The notes under the pieces: model-generated | What the model saw: the letters and a program-made list of their open reading frames with translations, nothing else | Databases searched by the model: none | Told to the model about the DNA's origin: nothing | Shown: positions 33,467 to 42,194 of the stretch, piece by piece | How the letters are laid out: each line of letters begins with the position of its first letter | Position numbering within the stretch: position 1 is the stretch's first letter | Source: Nocardia brasiliensis IFM 10847 | GTDB taxonomy: Bacteria > Actinomycetota > Actinomycetes > Mycobacteriales > Mycobacteriaceae | Direction of reading: 5' to 3' | Assembly (NCBI RefSeq): GCF_000710915.1 | Contig: NZ_BAUA01000008.1 | Coordinates: 1 to 64,000 of the forward strand | Length of the DNA: 64,000 nt | Translations under genes and position numbers: made by a program

Positions 33467-34672
33467 ATGCATGTGGTGATCGCGGGCGCCGGCGTCGGCG
33501 GACTGTGCCTGGCCCAGGGGCTGCGCAAGAACGGGATCGAGGCCACCGTGCTCGAGCGCGACCCGTCCGCGCACGCGCGGTTCCAAGGTCTGCGGCTGCG
33601 CATCGACGCGCACGGGCGCGCGGCCCTGGCGGCCTGCCTGCCCGACAATCTCTACGAGCTGGCCATGGCCACCGCGAACCCGCTCTACATGTCCCGCGGC
33701 ATCGGGCTGGACGAGCAACTGCACGAGATCTTCTCGGTAGAGCATCCCGGGGGACCTGTCGATCCCGCGCGGGCCAGCACCGTCGTGAATCGCAAGACCT
33801 TGCGTCAGATCCTGCTGACCGGGCTCGGCGACCACGTCCACTTCGACACCGCCGTGGTCGGATACGAGACCGGCGACCGGGTGCGGGTGCACACGGCCGA
33901 CGGAACCACCTGGGTGGCCGACGTTCTGGTCGGCGCGGACGGCATCGGATCCGCGGTGCGCGGACAGTTGCTCCCCGAGGTCGGCTTGCTCGACACGGGG
34001 CTGCGCGCGATCTACGGCCAGATGAATCTGGATCTGGACAACCTCTCCTGGGTGCCGCCCGTACTGTTCGGCGGATCCCGCCCGGTACTGGCTCCGGGGC
34101 CGAAAACCTTGGCGTGCGGCATCTTTCAACCGCAGACCGAGATCGGCGAGGCGGTGCGCCGGTTCGCGCCCGGCAGCGCGATCGATCCGGTGCGCAGCTA
34201 CCTGAAGTGGACGTTGGTCGCGCCGCGAGAGGTCTTCGGGGTCGACGAGTCGGCCTTCTTCGCGCTCACGCCCGCGCAGCTGCACGCGCTGGCGCTCGAA
34301 CACACCACCGACTGGAGCCCCCTGCTGCGCCGGATCATGGCGGAATCGTTGGTGGAGGAGGTCTTTCCCCTCTCCATCCGGGTCACCGAACCCGGCGTGC
34401 ACTGGTCGCCCAGCCGGGTGACCCTGCTCGGCGACGCCATTCACGCGACCGCGCCGGTGGGCGGGATCGGCGCCAACACCGCACTGCGCGACGCGGCGGG
34501 CTTGAGCGAGCATCTCGCGCTGGCCCTGGTCGACGGCGTGGACCCGGTCGCGGCGATCGGCCGATACGAGGCGGAAATGCGGGACTACGGCTATGCGGCC
34601 GTGCGCAATTCGCTGCACGGGTCCGAACAACTGTTCCGGACCGGACCTCTGGTGGAAGGCGGCGCCCGATGA
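33467..34672 (+). CDS. FAD-dependent aromatic monooxygenase (class A)
   Basis: A 401-residue flavoprotein from ATG 33467. The dinucleotide-binding motif IAGAGVGGLCLAQGL is at 4-18, the second FAD/NADPH motif VLVGADGIGSAVR near 154 and the ribityl-binding LLGDAIHATAPVGGIGANTALRDA near 323. Length and motifs match salicylate-hydroxylase-like, PHBH-fold monooxygenases; there is no C-terminal thioredoxin-like domain, unlike PgaE/RdmE types. Predicted to hydroxylate or Baeyer-Villiger-oxidise the polyketide ring system. Its ATG is preceded by GAAGGGAACTGGAAGCTG. The stop overlaps the next ATG. Confidence 0.92.
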   Translation: MHVVIAGAGVGGLCLAQGLRKNGIEATVLERDPSAHARFQGLRLRIDAHGRAALAACLPDNLYELAMATANPLYMSRGIGLDEQLHEIFSVEHPGGPVDPARASTVVNRKTLRQILLTGLGDHVHFDTAVVGYETGDRVRVHTADGTTWVADVLVGADGIGSAVRGQLLPEVGLLDTGLRAIYGQMNLDLDNLSWVPPVLFGGSRPVLAPGPKTLACGIFQPQTEIGEAVRRFAPGSAIDPVRSYLKWTLVAPREVFGVDESAFFALTPAQLHALALEHTTDWSPLLRRIMAESLVEEVFPLSIRVTEPGVHWSPSRVTLLGDAIHATAPVGGIGANTALRDAAGLSEHLALALVDGVDPVAAIGRYEAEMRDYGYAAVRNSLHGSEQLFRTGPLVEGGAR

Positions 34673-35400
34673 GCCCGACAGTCAGCAAACGCTATCCCGC
34701 GCTCGCCGCGGCCGCACCGATGGCACTCGACATGGCCGCGCCTGTAGTCAGTTTCGTGGTGCTGCACCTCGTGTTCGGAGTCTCGCCGGTCATCGCGCTC
34801 TCGATCGGCGCGGTGGTGGCCGGATTGCGCACTGTGTGGCGGGTGTGCACCGAACGCCGGGTGAACGCGTTCTCGGTGATGATCCTGGTGATGCTGCTCG
34901 CCACGCTGCTGCTGGTGTTCATCACCGGCGACCCGCGGCTCGTGCTGGCCAAGTCGGCGGTGATGCCGTTCGTCGGCGGCGTGTACGGGCTGATCACCAA
35001 CTACGTCGGGCGCGCAGTGGTTTTCGACGTCGTGGCGCCGTTCGTGACCAAAGGCGAACCCCGGCTGGTGGCGGCGTGGGAAGGGGGCTGGGCGCACGAC
35101 GCGCAATTCCGCGGCCGGCTGCGGCTGATCAATCTGCTCTGGGGCGTCGGGTTCATCATCTCGGCGATCGCCAGGGTGGTCATCATCTACAGCACGCCGC
35201 TGGACGTCGCCGTCTTCGCCGGGCAACTGCCGACGCTGATCACGCTGCCGGCCCTCATCTGCACGACCGTGCGGTTGTCCGGACCGCTGCGTGCGGCGCT
35301 GCGCCGCGAACCGGTCGGCGGTGTCGACGTGCCGGTCCGCGAACTCAGTTTCGCGCGGACTTCGGTTGCGGCGGAGCGCGACCCGATCGCCGAAGCCTGA
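34669..35400 (+). CDS. VC0807-family multi-pass membrane protein (copy 2)
   Basis: A 243-residue membrane protein, ATG 34669 overlapping the FAD-monooxygenase stop. About six hydrophobic segments: MALDMAAPVVSFVVLHLVF, PVIALSIGAVVAGLRTV, FSVMILVMLLATLLLVFITG, KSAVMPFVGGVYGLITNY, RLINLLWGVGFIISAIARVVII and LPTLITLPALIC. Shares layout and the AWEGGWAHDAQFRGRLRLIN-type loop with the protein at 18066-18767. The two paralogues are on different operons of the same cluster. Function unknown; conserved placement inside the PKS operon suggests that it matters for production or tolerance of the metabolite. Confidence 0.78.
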   Translation: MSPTVSKRYPALAAAAPMALDMAAPVVSFVVLHLVFGVSPVIALSIGAVVAGLRTVWRVCTERRVNAFSVMILVMLLATLLLVFITGDPRLVLAKSAVMPFVGGVYGLITNYVGRAVVFDVVAPFVTKGEPRLVAAWEGGWAHDAQFRGRLRLINLLWGVGFIISAIARVVIIYSTPLDVAVFAGQLPTLITLPALICTTVRLSGPLRAALRREPVGGVDVPVRELSFARTSVAAERDPIAEA

Positions 35401-35412
35401 GAGGGGGAGTGG

Positions 35413-36576
35413 ATGCGCGTCATCATCTGCACGTGGGCGTGGCGATCCCATCTGACTCCGCTGGTGCAACTCGGTTGGAGTCTGCGCGCGAGCGGGCACG
35501 AGGTGGTGGTGGCCAGTTCCGCCGGATTGGCGTCCGCGATCAGCGAGACGGGACTGACCGCTGTCGTCGTCGGCGAGGATGTCGACCTGCACGCCCAGGC
35601 CGGAAAGTACTTCAGCTGGCTGGTCGATCAGGACGGGCCGGTGCGCTGGCACGATATTCGGCACTGGGGTGCGGGCAACGTCGCTACCTACCGGGTGATC
35701 GCGCAGCGCGCGGTAGGGCCGCTGCTGGCCTTCGCCCGGCGCTGGCAACCGGATCTGATCGTGTTCGATCCGACCACCTACGCGGGACCGCTGGTGGCCG
35801 CGGTGCTCGGCATTCCGGCCGTCCGGCATATCTGGGGGATCGACTACACCTATCGGACAAGGGAATTCGAGCCGGAGGCACTGCGAGAACTGTGCGCCGA
35901 GCTCGGCTTGGACACCGTGGAGACGCTGGGCGCGGCCACCGTCGATCCCTGCCCGGCGTCGCTGCAATACGACACCGGGGTGCGGACGCTGCCGATTCGG
36001 TTCGCTCCCTTCAACGGACCGGTCGCGGCTGCGGATGTCGGCCTGCCGCAGCCTCGACGGCCCCGGGTCTGCGTGCTGGGCAGCAGCGCGGTCGAACAGC
36101 TTGCCGGACGGGCGATTCCGTTCGTCGACCAGGTACTGTCCGGGCTGACGGGACTCGGGGTGGAGACGTTGGTGCTGGCGAATGCCACTGCCGCACCGGC
36201 GTTCACCGAGGACGGCGAGACGGTCGCCTTCCTCGGCCCCACCCCGCTGCATCTACTGCTCGCCGACTGCGCCCTGGTCATCCATCAGGGCGGCGGCGGT
36301 GCGCTGATGACCACGCTGCACTACGGGCTGCCCCAGCTGCTCACGCCGCTGTTCACCGACCACGTGGCCAATGCCGAGCAGCTCGCGGCGGCCGGTGCCT
36401 GCCGGTGGCTGTTCGGCGGCGCCCTGGAACCCGACGCGGTACGCAAGGAGGTGCGGCAGTTGCTGGAAGACAAGGAATTCCGGGTGCGGTCCGAGCGGCT
36501 GCGCGACGAGATGCGGGCGCAGCCCCCGGTCGCGCACGTGGTCGACGCACTGGCCGAGCTGGCCGGAGCCCGCTGA
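35413..36576 (+). CDS. GT1-family glycosyltransferase
   Basis: A 387-residue GT-B transferase from ATG 35413 with GAGAGGGGGAG as ribosome binding site. MRVIICTWAWRSHLTPLVQLGW begins the acceptor lobe, WQPDLIVFDPTTYAGPLVAAVLGIPAVRH is near residues 112-140, and the donor loop IHQGGGGALMTTLHYGLPQL lies near 291-310 with the phosphate-binding His. Closely similar in layout to the GTs at 11482 and 19324 (calicheamicin/aranciamycin-type sugar transferases). It probably attaches one of the trideoxyhexoses. One base of overlap with the next GT gene. Confidence 0.93.
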   Translation: MRVIICTWAWRSHLTPLVQLGWSLRASGHEVVVASSAGLASAISETGLTAVVVGEDVDLHAQAGKYFSWLVDQDGPVRWHDIRHWGAGNVATYRVIAQRAVGPLLAFARRWQPDLIVFDPTTYAGPLVAAVLGIPAVRHIWGIDYTYRTREFEPEALRELCAELGLDTVETLGAATVDPCPASLQYDTGVRTLPIRFAPFNGPVAAADVGLPQPRRPRVCVLGSSAVEQLAGRAIPFVDQVLSGLTGLGVETLVLANATAAPAFTEDGETVAFLGPTPLHLLLADCALVIHQGGGGALMTTLHYGLPQLLTPLFTDHVANAEQLAAAGACRWLFGGALEPDAVRKEVRQLLEDKEFRVRSERLRDEMRAQPPVAHVVDALAELAGAR

Positions 36577-37757
36577 TGGCACGCATCGTCTTCACCACCC
36601 AACCGGCCAGCGGGCACCTGCGCCCGCTGGTGCCGATCGCCAGGGCCGCGCGCGTCCGGGGTCACGAGGTGGCCGTGCTCGCGCCGCAGCCGCAGACCGC
36701 CGAGATCGATGCCTACGGGCTGCCCCAGTTGGTCGGCGGCTACGACTGGCGCGCGGAGGTGGCGAGCTGGCTGCCCGCGAACCTGAGCGAACTGGACTTC
36801 GCCGCGGCCGCCGACGTGTTCCGGGTCCTCGGCCGCCGCATGTCTCAGGGCTTCGCGGGCCATATGGGGCAGGCCACCTGTGCGGATCTGTTGTCGCTCG
36901 CCGAGCAGTGGAAACCGGATCTGGTGATCCGCGAGTTGGACGAACTCGGCGGCTACCTGGCCGCGGAAGTGCTGGGCATTCCCCATGTTTCGATCGCCTC
37001 GTTCGGCGGCGTCGAGGCGATGACCGGTGCCGAATTGGCCGCGCCGCTGGACGAGGGGCGGCTTCGGTTCGGGTTGCCGCCCGACCCCGGCGGCGCGCGG
37101 CTGTACCACTATTTGCACGCCAACTTCCTGCCGCCGGAATACTCCGCCGCGGAGATGATCCTGCCCAACACCCGGTGCTACCGGCATCCCAATGCGGGAT
37201 TCCAGAGCGACCGGTTGCCTGGCTGGCTCGCCGAACTCGACCTGGATCGCCCGTTCGTGTTCGCCGGGTTCGGCACCATCGTCTACGGCCTGCCCGGTGC
37301 GGACGCGTTCGTCCGCACCGTGATCGAGGCCCTGGGACGGGTCGACTGCACCGCGGTCCTCGCCGTCGGCTCGGGCGGGAAGACCGAGGCCTTCGGTGCG
37401 TTGCCGTCGAACGTCCGGCTGGTGGAGTTCGTGGATCAGCCGCTGATGCTCGAAGGCGCCGACCTGTTCGTCACGCACGGCGGGCTGAACAGCATGAAGG
37501 AGGCGATGCGGCTCGGCGTGCCGATGGTGAACATCCCGGTACTCGACGACCATCGGCACAACGCGGTGCAGGCGGCCGCGACAGGGACCACGACCGTCGT
37601 TCCCCTGGAACAACTCTCGGCCGACGCGATCGCGCTGGCCTGTACTCGAACCCTGACCGAGCCGGGCTTTCGCCGCTCGGCGCGCCGCCTGCAACGCCAG
37701 ATCCACGCCCTGCCCGGGGTCGACGTGTTGCTCGACGATCTGGAGGCTCTTCTGTGA
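36576..37757 (+). CDS. GT1/UGT-type glycosyltransferase, divergent
   Basis: A 393-residue GT-B protein; ATG 36576 starts within the previous stop. The sequence differs from the other three GT1 enzymes and is nearer MGT/UGT proteins: FTTQPASGHLRPLVPIARAARVRGHEV, then FVFAGFGTIVYGLPGADAFVRTVIEALG near 227, and the donor loop VTHGGLNSMKEAMRLGVPMVNIPVLDDHRHNA near 301, with the usual His and the D/H-rich base-binding end. It lies directly before the sugar 4-aminotransferase (GTGA overlap), so the 4-amino sugar could be its donor. Acceptor unknown. Confidence 0.9.
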   Translation: MARIVFTTQPASGHLRPLVPIARAARVRGHEVAVLAPQPQTAEIDAYGLPQLVGGYDWRAEVASWLPANLSELDFAAAADVFRVLGRRMSQGFAGHMGQATCADLLSLAEQWKPDLVIRELDELGGYLAAEVLGIPHVSIASFGGVEAMTGAELAAPLDEGRLRFGLPPDPGGARLYHYLHANFLPPEYSAAEMILPNTRCYRHPNAGFQSDRLPGWLAELDLDRPFVFAGFGTIVYGLPGADAFVRTVIEALGRVDCTAVLAVGSGGKTEAFGALPSNVRLVEFVDQPLMLEGADLFVTHGGLNSMKEAMRLGVPMVNIPVLDDHRHNAVQAAATGTTTVVPLEQLSADAIALACTRTLTEPGFRRSARRLQRQIHALPGVDVLLDDLEALL

Positions 37758-38956
37758 CGACCAAACAGCGCCGCGCCGACCTCGCGATGTTCGGCGGCAC
37801 ACCGGCTTTCGAATCGCCCGTGGTATTCGGCAGGCCCAATATCGGCAACCGGGCCGTGCTGTTCGATCGCTTCGATCGGATGCTCGACGCCAAATGGCTG
37901 TCCAACGGCGGCGAACTCAGCCGCGAATTCGAACGCCGCGTCGCCGAACTCGCCGGCACGCGCTATTGCGTCGCCACCTGCAACGCCACCTCCGCGCTCC
38001 AACTGGCCGTGCAGGCAGCGGGATTGCGCGGCGAGGTGATCGTGCCGGCCTTCACCTTCGCCGCCACCGCGCACGCCGCCGCCTGGCTCGGGGTGACGCC
38101 GGTGTTCTGCGATGTCGACCCCTGGACCGGCAGCGCCGACCCGCGCAGCGTCGAAGAACTGATCACCGCGGACACCACCGGCATTCTGGGCGTGCACATC
38201 TGGGGACGGCCCCGGGCGCTGGAGGCGATGCAGGACGTCGCCGACCGGCACGGGCTCGCGCTGATCTACGACTCGGCGCACGCGTTCGGCTGCGGTTACG
38301 CGGGCAGGCCGATCGGTGGTTTCGGCACCGCCGAGGTGTTCTCCTTCCATTCGACCAAGTTCGTGAACACCTTCGAGGGCGGGGCATTGGTCACCGATGA
38401 CCCGGAGCTAGCCGAAAAGGCGGGTCGTCTAAAGAATTTCGGCATCTCCAGCGGCGACGACGTGGTGTCGGTCGGCACCAACGCGAAGTTGAGCGAAGCC
38501 GCGGCGGCGATGGGCCTGACCTCGCTGGACTCGATGGACTACTTCGTCGCCCGGAACCGGGAGAACTACCACCGGTACCGGCAGGGGCTGCGCGGCGTCG
38601 ACGGGCTGAGCCTGCTGGACATCGACGAATCCCAGCGCAGCAACTACCAGTACCTCGTGGTCGACTGCGACACCGAACGCATCGGCGTGACCCGAGACGA
38701 CATCCTGGCCCTCCTGGCCGCCGAAAACGTCTACACCAGAAGGTATTTCTACCCTGGCTGCCACCGCATGGCGCCGTACCGAACCGACCGCGCCTTCCCC
38801 GGCACCGACCGCGTCGCCCGCGACACCTTCGTCCTCCCCACCGGCGCCGACCTGGAACCTCGCGACATCACCCGCATCTGTGAGCTGCTGGGTTTCATCG
38901 CCGCCAACGGTTTCGACATCCACGCGGCGATGGGTAGTAGTGGGCGGGCGGCGTAG
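37754..38956 (+). CDS. NDP-4-keto-6-deoxyhexose 4-aminotransferase (DesI/SpnR-like)
   Basis: A 400-residue DegT/DnrJ/EryC1-family PLP enzyme from GTG 37754. It starts with the DesI-type LAMFGGTPAFESPVVFGRPN, followed by WLSNGGELSREFERRVAELAG, CNATSALQLAVQA, YDSAHAFGCGYAG and the PLP lysine in FHSTKFVNTFEGG (near 202), and TNAKLSEAAAAMGLTSLD. These features group it with sugar C-4 aminotransferases such as DesI (desosamine) and SpnR (forosamine), not with C-3 enzymes. It should make a 4-amino-4,6-dideoxy- or, after the dehydratases in this cluster, 4-amino-2,3,4,6-tetradeoxyhexose. No sugar N-methyltransferase was found, so the amine may stay free or be acylated. Last gene of the PKS operon. 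Confidence 0.88.
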   Translation: MTTKQRRADLAMFGGTPAFESPVVFGRPNIGNRAVLFDRFDRMLDAKWLSNGGELSREFERRVAELAGTRYCVATCNATSALQLAVQAAGLRGEVIVPAFTFAATAHAAAWLGVTPVFCDVDPWTGSADPRSVEELITADTTGILGVHIWGRPRALEAMQDVADRHGLALIYDSAHAFGCGYAGRPIGGFGTAEVFSFHSTKFVNTFEGGALVTDDPELAEKAGRLKNFGISSGDDVVSVGTNAKLSEAAAAMGLTSLDSMDYFVARNRENYHRYRQGLRGVDGLSLLDIDESQRSNYQYLVVDCDTERIGVTRDDILALLAAENVYTRRYFYPGCHRMAPYRTDRAFPGTDRVARDTFVLPTGADLEPRDITRICELLGFIAANGFDIHAAMGSSGRAA

Positions 38957-39096
38957 GTGTGATCGGTCTGCGCGGCGGTTCCAGTCCTTGACTGAAAGGC
39001 CGATATTTCGGTACCGTCATTGCCGGGTGAAAACAACTGTCTGCGAGGGCAATTCGTTCCTCGGGTAGTTGTGTGCCGAGCTCTAGGGGGTACTCT

Positions 39097-39516
39097 ATGA
39101 CGAAGATACTTCGCGCTCTGGGGATCTTGGTGATCTCCGTAGCGGCGGCCATATCGGTCGGGACGCCTGTCGCGCAGGCGGAAGTGCAGGGGATCGAGTT
39201 CTCGGACTTCACGGGGAATGCGGTTGATCCCAACGATCTTCGGGTGGGTGGGAATTACATCGTCAGGGCAGTGATGGGCGGGCAGCTGACCACCTATGGG
39301 TTCGTGTTCTTCTTCAATATGTTCGACAGTACGTATGGGCAGGAGATCGGCGGGGGAGGTGCGCGGATCATCGCTGATCGTGGGCGTTACGTTGCGGACA
39401 TCACCTGGAGTCCACAGTATTCCGGATCGACAAAAATCAAAGCCAAGCAGTGTGGTGAATCGGCCTGTGAGTGGTTTGTCAACGAGCGTCTTGTTCCGAT
39501 AACCGTGAAGAATTGA
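39097..39516 (+). CDS. Small secreted protein with signal peptide
   Basis: A 139-residue protein; ATG 39097 has AGGGGG at 39085-39090 and begins a classical signal peptide (MTKILRALGILVISVAAA, cleavage probably after VAQA near residue 29). The mature part is polar and beta-rich, with two cysteines in KQCGESACEW that could form a disulfide. No family recognised. Base composition is noticeably lower in G+C than in the BGC genes. It begins a block (39097-42194) unrelated to polyketide or sugar synthesis that separates the PKS operon from the deoxysugar genes. Confidence 0.7.
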   Translation: MTKILRALGILVISVAAAISVGTPVAQAEVQGIEFSDFTGNAVDPNDLRVGGNYIVRAVMGGQLTTYGFVFFFNMFDSTYGQEIGGGGARIIADRGRYVADITWSPQYSGSTKIKAKQCGESACEWFVNERLVPITVKN

Positions 39517-39544
39517 TCGGCAAGGATGGGGAGCGGGTCAGACG

Positions 39545-39991
39545 TCAGTTCTTCTTCAGCTCCTCGGCGAGCATTACGATGATGCCGCTGGGGCCGCGGA
39601 CGTAGGTGAGTTTGTAAAGGTCCTCGTAGGTCGCTACGCCTCGGAGGGGGTGGCAGCCGTGTTTTGCGGCTGTCGCCAAAGCCTTATCGATGTCGTCGAC
39701 GGAGAAGGCGACGCGGTGCATGCCGATCTCGTTGGGACGGGTGGGCTGGGTTTCGATCGCTTCGGGGTGGAGGTACTCGAAGAGTTCGAGGCTGCCGTTG
39801 CCGTCGGGGGTTTGGAGCATGGCGATGTTGGCGTGGTTGCCGTCGAGGTCGACGGCGGTGTCGGTCCACTCGCCGCTGACTGTGCCGCGGTGGACGACTG
39901 TGAGGCCGAGGTCGGTGAAGAAGGCGATTGCTGCTTCGAGGTCTCGAACGGTGATGCCGATGTTCTCGAGTTTGATGGGCATGCGTTGCAT
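39545..39991 (-). CDS. VOC/glyoxalase-superfamily protein
   Basis: A 148-residue protein with the beta-alpha-beta-beta-beta repeats of the vicinal-oxygen-chelate fold: LENIGITVRDLEAAIAFFTDLGLTV at the start, NIAMLQTPDGNGSLELFEYLHP (Glu ligand), GMHRVAFSVDDIDKALATAAKHG and YVRGPSGIIVMLAEEL at the end. ATG 39991 is used; ATG 39982 is an equally possible start, and neither has a clear ribosome binding site. Members include dioxygenases, glyoxalases and drug-binding resistance proteins. Convergent with the secreted-protein gene. Nothing links it firmly to the metabolite, though binding-protein resistance is conceivable. Confidence 0.82.
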   Translation of the reverse strand: MQRMPIKLENIGITVRDLEAAIAFFTDLGLTVVHRGTVSGEWTDTAVDLDGNHANIAMLQTPDGNGSLELFEYLHPEAIETQPTRPNEIGMHRVAFSVDDIDKALATAAKHGCHPLRGVATYEDLYKLTYVRGPSGIIVMLAEELKKN

Positions 39992-40141
39992 GTTACTGAG
40001 GTGGGGAGCGGCGGGGGCTCGCTCGAAGTGCTGAGTTGAGTTTTCGGTTCATGCTTGAATTGGTTGTAGCGCTGAATAATACGTGTGTGAGGATGATTTT
40101 TGGGGTGGGTAATTTGGGGTGGGATGGGGTAGAATTTGGTT

Positions 40142-41656
40142 ATGAAATCGGAGGGGGAAGTTCCGGCGACGCGGGTGGTGCAACCGCTGCTGGATGCCGT
40201 TTCCGATTTGCTCGGTATGCGTTTGACGGCGTTGAGTGACAATGAGATTACTGATTTGCTGGGTGGCCTCGAATGCGTGACGCGTAAGCTCGAGGCGGTG
40301 AAGCATCGGGTTATCGTCGAGACTACCGAACGGTCGATACCCGCGAATGTCGGTGCGGGAGACACGAAACGATTCTTGATGCAGACGCTACGGCTGTCCA
40401 GTCGCGAGGCCGCACGCCGTTACGCTGCGGCGCGCAGTCTCGGCACTTGGCATGATCTCAACGGCGGTTCGTACGACCCGCAGCTGTTCCATACTGCGGC
40501 AGCGCAATCCGACGGTGAGATTTCCAGCGAGCACGCTACGCGTATCGCGGCCGTGATGAAGCGGATCCCGTATGGTGCTACAGGCACCGAAAGGGAAGCG
40601 GCAGAAAAGATTCTGGCGGATTTCGCACGCACCGGTTCCCCCGACGATATTCCGGCGGTGGGTGAAGCGATTCTCGCGCACCTCGACCCTGACGGAAACC
40701 TCACCGCCGACCGCGACCGCCAGCGTATGCGCGGCATCACGATAGGGTCGCAGCGCCCAGACGGCATGTCCACCATCCACGGCGAGATCACCCCGACCCT
40801 GCGCGGACTCCTCGACGCCGTCATGGCCAAATGCGCCCGCCCCGGCATGAACAACCCGGAAGATCCCGAAAGCCCCTTCGGTGACTGCGAATACGTCGAC
40901 CGGAACGCGATGGTCGCCGCCGCGGCGCGGGACACCAGAACCGCCGCGCAACGCACCCACGACGGTCTGCTCGCTCTGCTCAGCCCCGGCGTGCGAGTCG
41001 ACGCACTCGGCTCGCACCGCGGTCTGCCCGTCGCGGCGATCCTGACCATGAGCGTCGACGATGTCGAAAAGGCGGCCGGAGTGGCGACTACGGCCACGGG
41101 CGGCATCGTTCCGATGTCGGAAGCGCTCGCGCTGGCCGAACAAGCGCAACCATTCTTGATGGTGTTCGACCACAAGGGGATGCCGCTGCACGTGGGACGC
41201 GCGAAACGCCTTGCGACTCCGGCACAACGGATGGCGCTGATCGCGTCGGTACGCGGCTGCTCCCGTCCCGGTTGTGACGCGCCCGCCGCGCTGTGCGCGA
41301 TCCACCACGTCACCGAGTATGCCAAAGGCGGCGAGACCGATATCGAAAACCTGACGCTCGCCTGCGACCGCTGCCACGCCATGGTCAACGATGGCCCGAA
41401 CGGCTGGAAAACGGTTGTACTGGGCAGCGATTCGGCACACGCGGGCCGCACCGCCTGGATCGCCCCGGCCCACATCGACCCGACCCGCACCCCGCGCGTC
41501 AACCACCGCCACCACCCCGGCGAACTCCTCGCCCAAGCCCTGTCCTACCTCCACGACCGCGACACCCGCCAACGCCGCGCCCACCGCGCCTGGCTATCCC
41601 GCCGAGAGCGCCCACTCCCACCTGCCCCCACCACGTCACTACCGGCCGTGGTGTAG
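40142..41656 (+). CDS. DUF222 / 13E12-repeat family HNH endonuclease-like protein
   Basis: A 504-residue protein starting at ATG 40142 (a TTG at 40136 is also in frame). The DUF222 region (about 20-320) has LTALSDNEITDLLGGLECVTRKLEAVKHRVI and STIHGEITPTLRGLLDAVM; the C-terminal HNH motif is CSRPGCDAPAALCAIHHVTEY, ENLTLACDRCHAMVNDG (about 376-422), with two CxxC-type zinc pairs and the catalytic HH. This family is abundant and repeated in Mycobacterium, Nocardia and Rhodococcus, and is thought to be selfish or mobile-like. The upstream 100 bp is unusually T/G-rich and poor in C. It lies in the block that interrupts the BGC and may mark its insertion. Confidence 0.9.
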   Translation: MKSEGEVPATRVVQPLLDAVSDLLGMRLTALSDNEITDLLGGLECVTRKLEAVKHRVIVETTERSIPANVGAGDTKRFLMQTLRLSSREAARRYAAARSLGTWHDLNGGSYDPQLFHTAAAQSDGEISSEHATRIAAVMKRIPYGATGTEREAAEKILADFARTGSPDDIPAVGEAILAHLDPDGNLTADRDRQRMRGITIGSQRPDGMSTIHGEITPTLRGLLDAVMAKCARPGMNNPEDPESPFGDCEYVDRNAMVAAAARDTRTAAQRTHDGLLALLSPGVRVDALGSHRGLPVAAILTMSVDDVEKAAGVATTATGGIVPMSEALALAEQAQPFLMVFDHKGMPLHVGRAKRLATPAQRMALIASVRGCSRPGCDAPAALCAIHHVTEYAKGGETDIENLTLACDRCHAMVNDGPNGWKTVVLGSDSAHAGRTAWIAPAHIDPTRTPRVNHRHHPGELLAQALSYLHDRDTRQRRAHRAWLSRRERPLPPAPTTSLPAVV

Positions 41657-41708
41657 GCCGAAAAGTCGTGGTGAGGATCGGCGGGGGCGTGGTACTACTG
41701 GAGTCCAG

Positions 41709-42194
41709 ATGTCACCAGAACCGGCGGAGCACCTCCGATACGCCCGCTACCTGAACGAGCTGGCACAAACGTCCGCGCAGACCGAGCTCGCGACGATGGG
41801 TGTGGTTCTCGAAGATCCGGATACTGTCATGGCGGAGTCCGCGATCGTCCACCACATCGACCGTAGGGCCGCGCGGCTGCTGACCGACGAAGCGTTTCCG
41901 GACTGGGCCGCACGCGTCGCCGAGGTCATCGCTGGCCGCGCTTTCGCGGCCCGGCGTCTTCGTGAATGGACCCTGCTGCGTGCGGTCAGTACCGGGCAGG
42001 CGTGGACCGCGGAGGAGATCCTCGACGCTTCGGACTGGTTTCAACGCAGAGCCGCCGAGATCGTCTCTTGCCCACCGATCCGTGCGCTGCTCGCCGACAG
42101 GGGACGCACCCGCCGCGTGCGGGCGGCGGCAGGCCGGCGGATCCAGAGGCGGTCAGTGGGTGAGGAGAACCTCACGCAGGCGCGCTATCGCTGA
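41709..42194 (+). CDS. Conserved hypothetical protein
   Basis: A 161-residue, mainly helical protein from ATG 41709. It is rich in Ala, Arg, Glu and Trp (HIDRRAARLLTDEAFPDWAARVAEVIAGRAFAARRLREW), with no recognised domain, signal peptide or membrane segment. It starts 53 bp after the DUF222-HNH gene and may be transcribed with it. Its last 42 bp overlap the convergent phosphatase-like gene (stop at 42153-42155). The C-terminal codons are Arg-rich and may be less constrained. Confidence 0.55.
   Translation: MSPEPAEHLRYARYLNELAQTSAQTELATMGVVLEDPDTVMAESAIVHHIDRRAARLLTDEAFPDWAARVAEVIAGRAFAARRLREWTLLRAVSTGQAWTAEEILDASDWFQRRAAEIVSCPPIRALLADRGRTRRVRAAAGRRIQRRSVGEENLTQARYR

Noticed and set aside
34593..37757. 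Very long plus-strand frame upstream of the UGT-type glycosyltransferase
   Set aside because: The upstream part is a shadow of the membrane-protein and GT genes; homology begins at ATG 36576.
37754..38956. C-3 aminotransferase (DesV/TylB type) for the DegT enzyme
   Set aside because: The N-terminal LAMFGGTPAF and general pattern match the C-4 enzymes DesI/SpnR better. This was judged from memory and by eye, so it should be confirmed by phylogeny.
40040..40141. Transposon end or attachment site in the T/G-rich DNA before the DUF222-HNH gene
   Set aside because: Biased composition only; no inverted repeats, target duplications or tRNA fragment were found.
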